A DNA stretch of 64,000 nt from Mycolicibacterium tusciae JS617 (GTDB lineage Bacteria; Actinomycetota; Actinomycetes; Mycobacteriales; Mycobacteriaceae). The notes beneath the pieces are model-generated. The model made no database searches. It was not told where the DNA came from and worked only from the letters and a program-made list of their open reading frames with translations. This document shows, piece after piece, positions 1 to 8,482 of the stretch. How positions within the stretch are numbered: the stretch's first letter is position 1; each line of letters opens with the position of its first letter. A program made the position numbers and the translations under genes. The DNA lies in contig NZ_KI912270.1 in the NCBI RefSeq assembly GCF_000243415.2, positions 4,917,837 through 4,981,836 of the forward strand, given 5' to 3'.

Positions 1-138
1 GTGCGCAGACACCTCAGCGCAGAGGATCTGGCGACGGTCACCGAAGCTCATAGTGCGCTTGGACTGGCGCCACATTTTGTTGACCGGGTTGTCGGCGCCG
101 CGGGGCAAGAAGAGCGGAAGAAGGCGGATGACAACTGA
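1..138 (+). CDS. C-terminal end of an aspartase/fumarase-superfamily lyase (5' part outside window)
   Basis: The first 45 codons are open from base 1 to a TGA at 136-138. The end of the protein reads LGLAPHFVDRVV, which matches the end of the complete lyase at 62666-63997 (LGAAPSFVDRVV). It is therefore the tail of the equivalent gene in this copy of the module. It overlaps the next gene by 11 bases, as expected for a translationally coupled operon. Function is inferred only from the paralogue: a C-N or C-O lyase of the adenylosuccinate lyase/carboxymuconate cycloisomerase branch. Confidence 0.75.
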   Translation: MRRHLSAEDLATVTEAHSALGLAPHFVDRVVGAAGQEERKKADDN

Positions 139-1123
139 TCTGAGCACCATTACCATGCCACCGCTGGCACGAGTTAGCCTGGTGCGCGAGCCCACGCCGC
201 TGCATTCAGCGCCGCGACTGTCCGAAGAACTCTGCGTTGAGGTGTGGTTCAAACGCGACGACATGACCGGTGTTGGGCTGGGCGGCAACAAAATTCGCGG
301 CCTGGAGTATCTGCTCGCCGACGCGCTCGCCCAGGGCTGCGACTCTTTGGTAACCGGAGCCGGGCCCCAATCCAACTGGGCGATGCTCGCCGCGTTGACC
401 GCACGACAAATGGGGATCGAACCCTACCTGGTGCACTACGGCACAGCGACATCTGCCACCGGCAACCTGCTGCTCTGCGACCTGGTCGACGCCCACCGTT
501 ACTTCACAGGCTGTCCCGACCGGACTTCTGTCGATGGCGAGATCGAACGAATCTGCAGTCAACTCACCGCTGCGGGAAGACGCCCGTATGCGATTCCCCG
601 CGGCGGCGCCACTAGCCGCGGAGTGGCCGGATACGTACGCGCCGGCCTGGAGTTGGATCGACAGTGCCAGGCGGTCGGCATCGCTCCGACCCAGCTGTGG
701 CTCGCCACCGGCTCGTGCGCAACGCAGGCAGGTCTTCTGACCGCAGCGTGTTGGCTGGGGTGGACGACCCAGATCACCGGTGTCACTGTCAGCCGACCGC
801 GCAAGGAGTGCACAGCACGCATTGAGGAGATGTCCGCGGCGGCCGCCGATCTCCTACGCATCCCGGTGAACAGTGTTGCCCGAGTGTGTGTGGTGGACGG
901 CTACATCGGGCCCGGCTACGGAATCGCCTCTCCGGCTGGGCAAGCGGCCACGTCCCTAGTCGCGCGAACCGAGGGGATATTCCTGGACCCGATTTTCGGC
1001 GCCAAGGCGATGGCGGCACTGATCGACGCAGCACGTGGCGGCCGCGTCACAGGGCCGGTGATATTCCTCGTCACCGGCGGAGCGCCAACGCTATTCGCCT
1101 CGACAAAGGCGGTTACTGTATGA
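128..1123 (+). CDS. PLP-dependent enzyme, D-cysteine desulfhydrase/ACC deaminase family
   Basis: A 331-residue fold-type II PLP enzyme. Near residue 55 is the GGNKIRGLEY segment that carries the Schiff-base lysine in this family. GAGPQSNWAM stands where relatives have the SGGxxSNH-type substrate loop, TGSCATQAGL is the likely phosphate-binding loop, and TGGAPTLF is near the end. Relatives deaminate D-cysteine, 1-aminocyclopropane-1-carboxylate or similar amino acids to a keto acid and ammonia; the substrate here is not known. I chose the ATG at 128 over an earlier frame-open start because conserved sequence begins after it and an A/G-rich ribosome site (GGAAGAAGG) precedes it. The stop overlaps the next start as ATGA. 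A diverged paralogue with the same neighbours lies at 61695-62669. Confidence 0.85.
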   Translation: MTTDLSTITMPPLARVSLVREPTPLHSAPRLSEELCVEVWFKRDDMTGVGLGGNKIRGLEYLLADALAQGCDSLVTGAGPQSNWAMLAALTARQMGIEPYLVHYGTATSATGNLLLCDLVDAHRYFTGCPDRTSVDGEIERICSQLTAAGRRPYAIPRGGATSRGVAGYVRAGLELDRQCQAVGIAPTQLWLATGSCATQAGLLTAACWLGWTTQITGVTVSRPRKECTARIEEMSAAAADLLRIPVNSVARVCVVDGYIGPGYGIASPAGQAATSLVARTEGIFLDPIFGAKAMAALIDAARGGRVTGPVIFLVTGGAPTLFASTKAVTV

Positions 1124-2658
1124 CGACGCCCGCGCCAGTCGGGTACCTCGGCGCCGACGGTGCAATCAACAGTGGTCCGGCAAGCGAGCTAGTGGAGGCT
1201 GGCTATCAACTCGAAATATGCGACGCGCCGATCCTGCATCGCGGGCTCGGCCTCGCCGACCTGGCCCATCTTCTGACTCTGCACGCGCAGGGTGTGCTAC
1301 CCACCAACCATGCGGTGCCGCTCATCCGCGAAGTACTCGACGTACTGATGATGACACCCAACGATTTCCCCTACAATCCGGTGTACGGCGATGCCTACAA
1401 CAGCCGCGAACGCGAGTTCGAGCGCCGCCTGGGGCACGTCGCGGGCTGGCTTCACACCGGCAGGACCCGGCGCGAAGCCGGACGGATCGCTTTCCGTTTG
1501 GCCCTGCGAGACATGATCTTGGACCTGCAGGATGCATTGGGCCGATTCATCACAGCCGTGATCGAACAAGCCCGCCGCAACTCCGCCACGCTATGGGCGG
1601 ACAGCACATATCTACAGCCCGCGCAGCCATCAACATTCGGGCACTACCTGGCAAGCTTCGGTGAGCAGGCCGCGCGCCAACTCGACAGGCTCCAGCACGA
1701 CTTCGACTGGGCAGACCGATCCCCCGCGGGTGTGGGCGGCGTCGGAGGCGGTTGGATACCGCTGGACCGTGCGATACTCGCCGGCAGGCTCGGCTTCAGC
1801 GCGGTGGGTGCGCACACCCGCGACATCATGTGGGCCACTGACGGGCTCGCTGATGTCGCAGTGACGGCGGTTCAATGTGCCACCACCGTTGATCGGCTCG
1901 CTGAGGACTTCGAGATCTTCGCCAGCCCGAACTTCGACTACATCACGCTTCATGCTTCCCTGTGCCGCGCCTCAGTTCTGCTGCCCCAGAAGCGAAATCC
2001 ATACGCGCTTGCCGTCATTCGGGCGGGCGCCGGGACACTGATCGGACGGGCCACCGGACTCCTAATCTCACAACGCACGCCGTCGGCCCGCACGGACAAC
2101 TGGTTACATGCATACGGCGAAGTGACCTCCGCCATGGGGATGGCCACTCAGGTCGTCGCGCTCGGAGCCCAGGTGGTGGCCACCCTCGAAGTCAACGTCG
2201 AGCGACTGGCGGCCGAAGCGAACAAGAATTTCATAGGCGCAACCGATCTGGCCGAGGCACTTGTCCTCGCACACCAGGTTGACTACCGCCGGGCCTACCG
2301 CGCCGTAGGCCGCGCGATCACGGCCGCCGCCGAACGTGGCACCGGCTCGGTCAGCGTCTCTGACGTGGCAGCCGCAGCATCCGAGGTCTTCGGCTTTCCC
2401 GTGTCCCCCAGTGCCGAACTGGAGGAACTCGTGTGCGACCCCACACAGGCTGTCGCCCGCCGGGTCGTGCAGGGTGGAAGCTCACCAGCGTTGGTACTGG
2501 AGCATGTTGAAGGCTTAGAACGCCGCCTTGCCGCCGCGGCACGCTGGGGTGAAGAACAACGTCGATTGGCTCGCGACGCGGAACAACGCCTCATCGAGGA
2601 GGCCGAATCGCTCGTCTACGGACAGAAGAGCAACCTCGCCGACGACAGCGAGTATTGA
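1120..2658 (+). CDS. Argininosuccinate-lyase-like enzyme (aspartase/fumarase superfamily)
   Basis: A 512-residue protein starting at the ATG that overlaps the preceding stop. It has the superfamily signature loop near residue 285 (SVLLPQKRNPYAL, compare SSxMPxKxNP) and the upstream loop TYLQPAQPSTFGHY. In true argininosuccinate lyases the second loop reads THLQ, with a catalytic histidine; here it is tyrosine. Members of this superfamily reversibly eliminate fumarate or a related alkene from an amine or alcohol. The tyrosine change, also present in the paralogue at 60193-61698, argues against a housekeeping arginine-pathway role. Context suggests it acts with the PLP enzyme and the upstream lyase on a C-N bonded amino acid; the substrate is unknown. 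Confidence 0.8.
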   Translation: MTTPAPVGYLGADGAINSGPASELVEAGYQLEICDAPILHRGLGLADLAHLLTLHAQGVLPTNHAVPLIREVLDVLMMTPNDFPYNPVYGDAYNSREREFERRLGHVAGWLHTGRTRREAGRIAFRLALRDMILDLQDALGRFITAVIEQARRNSATLWADSTYLQPAQPSTFGHYLASFGEQAARQLDRLQHDFDWADRSPAGVGGVGGGWIPLDRAILAGRLGFSAVGAHTRDIMWATDGLADVAVTAVQCATTVDRLAEDFEIFASPNFDYITLHASLCRASVLLPQKRNPYALAVIRAGAGTLIGRATGLLISQRTPSARTDNWLHAYGEVTSAMGMATQVVALGAQVVATLEVNVERLAAEANKNFIGATDLAEALVLAHQVDYRRAYRAVGRAITAAAERGTGSVSVSDVAAAASEVFGFPVSPSAELEELVCDPTQAVARRVVQGGSSPALVLEHVEGLERRLAAAARWGEEQRRLARDAEQRLIEEAESLVYGQKSNLADDSEY

Positions 2659-3012
2659 TCTCGCGCAGGTGCGCCGGTGAACTCTTCGTAACAGAAGGCG
2701 AAAAATCGGAGCTAGGGCGATTCAGGACAAACGGATTCTCCTTCTTTGGTCCTACCGAGACAATGCCGTGCAGCGCAATGGGTTCTAGGTTGGTGGACAC
2801 CCATTGACAAAGCACAGTGATCGGATGGCAGTACCGGCGTTTCTTCTAAGCGCTTCACCGCACTGCGTTCTCGCCCTCAGGTGGAAGGTGTTGGTGTTGC
2901 AGACTTTGTCGCTGAACCTGCCTGGGGGTCCGCGCGGTGGCATCTACAACGAATAAGCCGCGGTGCCCGGGCCTGCAGCCTTTCACACGGTCATATTGAG
3001 GAGCCTGATTAT
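2659..3012 (+). other. Non-coding gap after the lyase module, with a possible -35 box
   Basis: No convincing gene is seen in these 354 bases. A TTGACA hexamer at 2804-2809 could be the -35 box of a promoter for the small genes that follow, but no clear -10 box sits at the right distance. A GAGGAG ribosome site at 2998-3003 belongs to the next gene. Confidence 0.35.
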
Positions 3013-3234
3013 ATGGACGCGAGAAATCCGAACGACGGATTTGAACCGATACGCAAACGAATTGAGGCCGCCGGGCCTCCTGTCGACGGCGGCGACACCG
3101 GAGAACATGGCCAGCTACTGACTGTGGGACAAGAGTGGGTTCTCATTGACAAAATGGCCAATGACAGCTTGAAAGTGATCCGGAATTTGGCCGCTGCCGA
3201 CCGACCCGCCACCCTCAACTACGGGCCGATCTAG
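3013..3234 (+). CDS. Small hypothetical protein (73 aa)
   Basis: I do not recognise the family. The ATG at 3013 follows GAGGAG by nine bases, a good start that fixes the reading frame; the longer open frame upstream is not coding-like. The protein is hydrophilic and without membrane segments. Its stop is followed immediately by the ATG of the next gene with no gap, so the two are probably translated together. It may be a partner of the DNA-binding-like protein that follows. Confidence 0.55.
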   Translation: MDARNPNDGFEPIRKRIEAAGPPVDGGDTGEHGQLLTVGQEWVLIDKMANDSLKVIRNLAAADRPATLNYGPI

Positions 3235-3684
3235 ATGGAGACCGGCCAGCGTGCCACCGGCGGGGCCGGCGAGGCGCCCCCGCCCGCAGGGCCCGCGGGC
3301 CGCCGCGGTGCCCCTGCAGCCAAACACACCCGGCTCACATTGCCCCAACGCAACGGGACTCCCGGACGCGCGCGACCGCTGAGCGTCAAAGGCGAAGTGG
3401 CGCTGCACACCGACCCGCCGACATCCCTGGGCCGGTACGAGTGGGCCATGGTGGAGTTCATCCGACGCTGGTACCGCTTTGGCGGCGGATCCGCCCGGGA
3501 CATCTTTGAAGAATTCGGGCTGGGCGAACACGAGTTCTTCATCAGGGTGCTCGATCTCGTTCAGGCCGTGGCATCAGCGGACGCGCCGGGTCTGCCCGCG
3601 ATGGCGCACAACGACATTCGCAAAGTCTGCCGGTGGCGCCTGCACATCCTCGCCCCGTCCACGAACTGTTCGACCGCCAGCTGA
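3235..3684 (+). CDS. DUF3263-like small protein, probable DNA-binding
   Basis: A 149-residue protein. The first 60 residues are low-complexity (Pro, Gly, Ala, Arg). Residues of roughly 65-110 contain WAMVEFIRRWYRFGGG followed by a second helix (IFEEFGLGEHEFFIRVL). This resembles the short helical DUF3263 domain of actinobacteria, which has a helix-turn-helix-like pattern (aromatic-rich first helix, then a recognition helix). It abuts the preceding stop codon. A regulatory role for the neighbouring desaturase genes is possible but not shown. Confidence 0.5.
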   Translation: METGQRATGGAGEAPPPAGPAGRRGAPAAKHTRLTLPQRNGTPGRARPLSVKGEVALHTDPPTSLGRYEWAMVEFIRRWYRFGGGSARDIFEEFGLGEHEFFIRVLDLVQAVASADAPGLPAMAHNDIRKVCRWRLHILAPSTNCSTAS

Positions 3685-3763
3685 GACCGACTGTCGACGT
3701 CCTGCAGATAGGCCGCCGACCTGCGCCGCCGCACCACTCCATCCAGTTCAGTCGTGAGGCACC

Positions 3764-4936
3764 GTGGCAATCGCACAACTACCCGAGTACGCCCACATGA
3801 GCGGCGCCGACGTCGAGGCACTCGCGGTTGAGTTGGACGCGATACGCCGTGACATCGAGGATTCACGCGGCTCACGGGACAGGACCTATATCACGCGAAC
3901 GATCGCTCTTCAGCGATGCCTCGAGGTCGCAGCACGGCTCACCATCTGCACGAGCAAGAGCAAGGCCGGATGGGCCATCGGCACTACCGCATTAGCGATG
4001 GCGAAGTGCATCGAGAACATGGAAGTCGGACACAATATTTCCCACGGTCAATGGGATTGGATGAACGACCCGGAGATCCACTCCACTACCTGGGAGTGGG
4101 ACCTGGTAGGTCTCTCGTCGCATTGGCGCTACTCCCACAATTACCGCCACCACATGTTTACCAATGTCGTTGGCATGGACGACGACCTCGGGTACGGAGT
4201 CCTGCGGGTGACCAGGGATCAACAGTGGAAGCCAATTTCGCTGCTTCAGCCGTTCGCCGCCGTGCTGCTGGCAGCCGTCTTCGAATGGGGTATCGCGCTG
4301 CACGGCCTCTACGCACAGCAGAACCGGACGGCGAGCCCCGAACAGCGATCGACTCACACCCGGGCGATGCTGCGCAAGATGGTACGCCAGACGGTGAAGG
4401 ACTATGCGCTCTTTCCGACACTCAGCCCGCGGCGACGGCGCCGCACGCTTACGGCGAACCTGGCCGCCAACGTGATACGCAATGTGTGGGCGTATGCGGT
4501 AATCGCCTGCGGGCACTTCCCGGACGGTGCGGAGAAATTCACTCCACAAGCTTTAGTGGGCGAAACCAAGCCCGAATGGTATCTGCGGCAAATGTTGGGA
4601 ACCGCAAACTTCGACGCCGGGCCAGTACTGGCGTTCATGACCGGAAACCTCTGCTACCAAATCGAACATCACCTCTATCCCGATCTGCCAAGTAATCGCT
4701 ACGCGGAGATCTCCCAACGCGTCCAAGCGCTCTGCGCAACCTATGACTTGCCCTACACCACCGGTCCGCTGTTGCGCCAGCACTTGCGCACAATGCGCAC
4801 AATCTGCAAACTGGCCCTTCCGGACCGGTTGCCCAACGCCACTTCTTCTTCGGCAGATCGAAAAGCGAGCAGACCCGGCGGTCGCCGGAGGAGGCCAGCA
4901 ATCCACGATCATGGTGACCATGCTTCCCATTCTTGA
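3764..4936 (+). CDS. Membrane fatty-acid desaturase
   Basis: A 390-residue di-iron desaturase of the membrane acyl-lipid/acyl-CoA type. All three histidine boxes are present: GHNISHG near residue 88, HNYRHH near 124 and QIEHH near 298. These bind the two iron atoms that introduce a double bond into an acyl chain at the membrane. It resembles mycobacterial DesA3-like enzymes and linoleoyl-CoA desaturase-type proteins. The start is GTG with a GTGAGG ribosome site just upstream. The C-terminal 60 residues after the third box are Arg/Ser-rich and not conserved-looking. The end overlaps the next gene by 26 bases, so the two are likely co-transcribed. Confidence 0.85.
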   Translation: MAIAQLPEYAHMSGADVEALAVELDAIRRDIEDSRGSRDRTYITRTIALQRCLEVAARLTICTSKSKAGWAIGTTALAMAKCIENMEVGHNISHGQWDWMNDPEIHSTTWEWDLVGLSSHWRYSHNYRHHMFTNVVGMDDDLGYGVLRVTRDQQWKPISLLQPFAAVLLAAVFEWGIALHGLYAQQNRTASPEQRSTHTRAMLRKMVRQTVKDYALFPTLSPRRRRRTLTANLAANVIRNVWAYAVIACGHFPDGAEKFTPQALVGETKPEWYLRQMLGTANFDAGPVLAFMTGNLCYQIEHHLYPDLPSNRYAEISQRVQALCATYDLPYTTGPLLRQHLRTMRTICKLALPDRLPNATSSSADRKASRPGGRRRRPAIHDHGDHASHS

Positions 4937-5912
4937 TCTGGGCGACGCGGACACCGATCCGGCATCGTTTAGGACAGCACTGCGCGAAGCCGCGCACCGC
5001 CACGGCTTTTTCTATCTGACCGGTCACGGTGTGCCCGAGGGCCAGGCTGTCGACGTGCTGCGACTGGCCCGGCAGTTCTTCGCGCTGCCCGCTGCGACCA
5101 AGAATGAGATCAACCAACTGAGCAGCCCGCAGTTCCGGGGCTATTCGAGGCTCGGCGGTGAGCTGACCAATGGCAAGGTCGACTGGCGCGAGCAGATCGA
5201 CATCGGACCCGAGCGCGACGTGATCGTCGGTGCACAGGGCTATTGGCGGCTGCAGGGCCCCAATCTGTGGCCGTCGGCGCTGCCAGCACTGCGGAAAGCC
5301 TTCGAGCAGTGGAGCGCCGCGCTGTTGCACGTCGGGTTGCGGCTGCTGCGTCACTGGGCGGCCTCGCTGGGCGCCGCGGAGGACACATTCAACGATGCCT
5401 TTGCCGAGTCGCCGGCTACGCTGATCAAGGTCATCCGTTACCCGGGTACCACTGACACCGCGCAAGGTGTTGGCGCGCACAAGGATTCGGGTGTGCTCAC
5501 GTTACTGCTGGCGGAACCGGGATCGGCGGGGCTGCAGGTCGAGTTATCGCCTGAGTACTGGATCGACGTGCCTCCGGTCGACGGTACGTTCATCGTCAAC
5601 ATCGGGGAGTTGCTGGAGGTCGCGACGGGCGGATACCTGCGGGCCACGCGGCATCGCGTGCTGGCGCCCCCACCTGGCGCCGACCGCCTGTCGATCCCGT
5701 TCTTCCTCAACCCCGCCCTGGATACGACGGTGCCCATCATCACGCTACCGCCGGACTTGTCGGCGCAGTCGCGCGGCGTCGAGGCCGATCCGAAGAACCC
5801 GATTTTCAACACATACGGGGAGAACGCGTGGAAGTCGCGCATCCGCGCACACCCCGACGTAGCCGAGCGGCACCACGGCATCACACCGACGGCCGCGGCG
5901 AGCCTCTACTGA
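4911..5912 (+). CDS. 2-oxoglutarate/Fe(II) oxygenase, isopenicillin N synthase-like
   Basis: A 333-residue soluble oxygenase. The iron triad is visible as HKD near residue 188 (GAHKDSG) and a distal His in TRHRV near 247, followed by the RLS motif near 258 that binds 2-oxoglutarate. The N-terminal segment (PILDLG, then HGFFYLTGHGV) is typical of the isopenicillin N synthase/non-haem dioxygenase N domain. The protein probably hydroxylates or desaturates a small molecule. The ATG at 4911 was chosen because conserved sequence begins there and GGAGGAGG lies 16 bases upstream; ATG 4920 is an alternative. It overlaps the desaturase gene, suggesting a shared pathway. Confidence 0.85.
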   Translation: MVTMLPILDLGDADTDPASFRTALREAAHRHGFFYLTGHGVPEGQAVDVLRLARQFFALPAATKNEINQLSSPQFRGYSRLGGELTNGKVDWREQIDIGPERDVIVGAQGYWRLQGPNLWPSALPALRKAFEQWSAALLHVGLRLLRHWAASLGAAEDTFNDAFAESPATLIKVIRYPGTTDTAQGVGAHKDSGVLTLLLAEPGSAGLQVELSPEYWIDVPPVDGTFIVNIGELLEVATGGYLRATRHRVLAPPPGADRLSIPFFLNPALDTTVPIITLPPDLSAQSRGVEADPKNPIFNTYGENAWKSRIRAHPDVAERHHGITPTAAASLY

Positions 5913-5916
5913 GGGG

Positions 5917-6462
5917 CTAGTGGCCCGCGTTTGAAGTAGTTTGGCGGTTGGCTTTCCTAAGGATTTCGTCGGCGGTTTTGGTCCAGACGAATGGGTGGGC
6001 ACGGTTGTTCCAGCCGTTGATGTAGGTGCGGATCGCGGTGGTGAGGTCGCGGACGTTGCCGAAGGTGCCGCGATGAATCAGTTGGCGTTTCGACGATGCC
6101 GAACCAGATCTCGACCATGTTCATCCAGGATGCCTAGGTCGGGGTGAAATGCACTCGGATACAAGGATTTTCGGTGAACCAGTCGAGGACTTCCTGCTTC
6201 TTGTGGGCGGCGTAGTTGTCCATCACCAAGGGTAGTTCCTGATCGGGATAAGCCCGGGCGACGTGCTTGAGGAAGGCCAGGAACTCCTGATGACGGTGAC
6301 GCGGTTTGCACACCCCAGTGACCTGACCGGTAGCGATGTCCAGGGCTGCGAACAACGTGGTGGTGCCGTTGCGCACGTAGTCGTGGGTCTGGCGTTCAGG
6401 CATCCCGATCTGCATCGGCAAGGTGGGCGCGGTGCGATCCAGGGTCTGGATCTGGCTCTTCG
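5917..6462 (-). pseudogene. IS630-family transposase, 3' half (interrupted and decayed)
   Basis: Read on the minus strand, the segment begins KSQIQTLDRTAPT and continues through the DDE core (MDNYAAHKK) to a tail ending KANRQTTSNAGH. It has an in-frame TAG after FTPT, where relatives read THASW, and one extra A about 50 bases later that shifts the frame. Its 5' half is at 14038-14566, on the other side of the group II intron. The two halves rejoin as VDE+KSQIQ, the usual sequence around the first catalytic Asp of this family. Confidence 0.85.
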
Positions 6463-7057
6463 TGCGCCACGAGGCGCTGCATTACTGGATGGAGGTGAGA
6501 GGACTCCGTCTCTGGTCTGTCGCAGCAGGCCAGGGAAGCTGAGGGCAGCCCGACCCGGGAGACGCCGGGGAGGGTGGGAGCAGCCCTGACAACGGCGGGG
6601 CGGGTCGGTACTGCCAGACGACCCGGGCCTGTCTAGCGAGACGGGAAGGTGTACGTGAGGAACCAGCGTGTAACGCCTCTCAAGAGATACGCCGGCTCCA
6701 ATCTGGTGGATATGGGCCGGGGTGCGATGCACGCCCGCCGACGGCGGGCGACTCCCGGGCCGGTTGAAGTGGCCGGTAGGGAGGCCACGAGGAAGGGCTG
6801 CGGCGTACTCGTGGCGAGATCGCAGGGGCAAAGTTGGGCACCGACCCCGTCGACCGGTGTGTGGTGAACGTGGGAAGCGTCCCGGGCTGGTCCCGTGGTC
6901 GGCCGTCCAGGTCGGCCACGGGTGTGGTTCGTCGTCGGCTGAGCGGGCCGGGACGTGGCGGAGCCGCCGTAGTAGTCCGAGACCGGGAAAGCCGGTCACA
7001 TGGCCAAGGGCGGCAGCGAGTTTCGCAACGAGGGATTGGAAGGGCAGGAGATCGTCG

Positions 7058-8374
7058 GTGAATACGGGCGTGCTGTGGCCGGAGCAGGAATGGGCCGAGA
7101 TGCAGGTACTGCGGATCCAAACCAAGTTGCACCAATGGGCGATCGATGATCCTGATCGCCGGTTCGATGATCTGTTCAACCTCGTGTGTGATCCTGCCGT
7201 CCTCGTGGTGGCGTGGGCGCGGGTCAGGGGTAACAGAGGTAAGCGGTCAGCCGGGGTGGACGGCATCAGACCAGAGGCGATCTTCGATGCAGCGCAGGGG
7301 TTCCTGCCGCGGCTACGAGAGGACCTCATGGCGCGACAGTTCGCTCCGGTGCCCGTGCGGGAAAGGATGATCCCCAAGCCCGGCAGCAGTAAACGCCGGA
7401 GACTGGGCATCCCCACTGCCCGGGACCGTACCGTGCAAGCGGCCCTCAAATTGGTGCTCGAGCCGATCTTCGAGGCGGATTTCCAGCCATGTTCCTATGG
7501 CTTCCGCCCGAGACGTCGAGCACAGGATGCGATCGCCGAGATTCACCAATTCGCTTCTCGCTCTTATGAGTGGGTCTTCGAAGGTGATATCGAGGCGTGC
7601 TTCGATGAGATCGACCACACGGCCCTGATGGATCGGGTGCGGCGACGTATCGGGGACAAACGCATCCTGGCGGTGGTCAAGGCGTTCCTGCATGCTGGCA
7701 TCCTCGGTGAGGACGGCCAGATGCGGACCACGACCAGCGGCACTCCCCAAGGTGGCATTCTTTCGCCGTTGCTGGCCAATATCGCCTTGTCGATCCTCGA
7801 TGAGCATTTCACCGGGGCCTGGCAGACGAACAGCGCCAGCACCTACCAACGGACCAAGCGGCGCCGACTCGGGCTCGCCAACTACCGAATCGTCCGCTAC
7901 GCAGATGATTTCGTGGTGTTGGTGGCCGGAACCCAGGCGCATACGCAGGACCTGCGGCAGGAAGTGGCCACGGTGCTCGCGCCGATGGGCTTGCGCCTCT
8001 CGGCGGCGAAAACGAAGGTGTGTCACATCGACGAGGGCTTCGATTTCCTCGGGTTCCGCATCCAGCGGAGACGAAAACGAGGCACCACCAAGCGTGTGGT
8101 CTACACCTACCCGTCGAAGAAGGCCCTCGCCTCCATCGTCGGTCGGGTCCGCGCGCTCACCGGCAGGTCATCGCATCCAACGCTGGCTGCCCTGCTGCGC
8201 CAACTCAACCCGGTGCTGCGGGGCTGGTGCACCTATTTCCGCCACGGCGTGTCAAAAGCGACCTTCGGATACCTCGACCAGTACACCTGGCATCGGGTGG
8301 TCCGATGGATCCGCAAACGACACTGTCGCCTGCCAGGAGCATGGGACCAGCGTGAGCTGATTTTGCCAGGGTGA
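7058..8374 (+). pseudogene. ltrA: Group II intron reverse transcriptase/maturase, 3' end displaced by IS21
   Basis: The GTG at 7058 follows a GGAG ribosome site. The reading frame contains the N-terminal RT segment (SAGVDGIRPE), the fingers/palm blocks and YADD at residues 281-284, then the maturase domain X (LRGWCTYFRHG). No HNH endonuclease motif is visible. The natural protein runs to residue about 422 (RWIRKRH), where IS21 enters at base 8324; the last 17 codons here are IS21 sequence. The true C-terminus is at 13751-13918. Catalytic residues are intact, but the protein lacks its normal end, so activity is doubtful. Confidence 0.85.
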
Positions 8375-8411
8375 TGGGACCACCTGGATTGCCAGTTATG
8401 GGACCACCGGC
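8324..8411 (+). repeat. IS21 left end with multiple terminal repeats
   Basis: Three copies of a TGCCAGxxxxATGGGACC-type unit occur near 8331, 8367 and 8389. Two inverted copies occur at the right end (13694-13745). Such repeated terminal units are typical binding sites for the IS21 transposase. Confidence 0.75.
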
Positions 8412-8482
8412 GCGTCGCGTCGGTGGTCCCTTCATCTGTTCGTTTGATCGCCGTGACGGTTCAAGTCACGGAGGCGGCGGGC

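Noticed and set aside
53..127. Longer start for the first PLP gene
   Set aside because: The extra 25 residues coincide with the end of the preceding lyase gene in another frame and do not match the paralogue.
886..1119. N-terminal extension of the argininosuccinate-lyase-like frame
   Set aside because: It overlaps the PLP gene almost fully and is not conserved-looking; the ATGA-coupled ATG at 1120 fits the paralogue, which also starts at the overlap.
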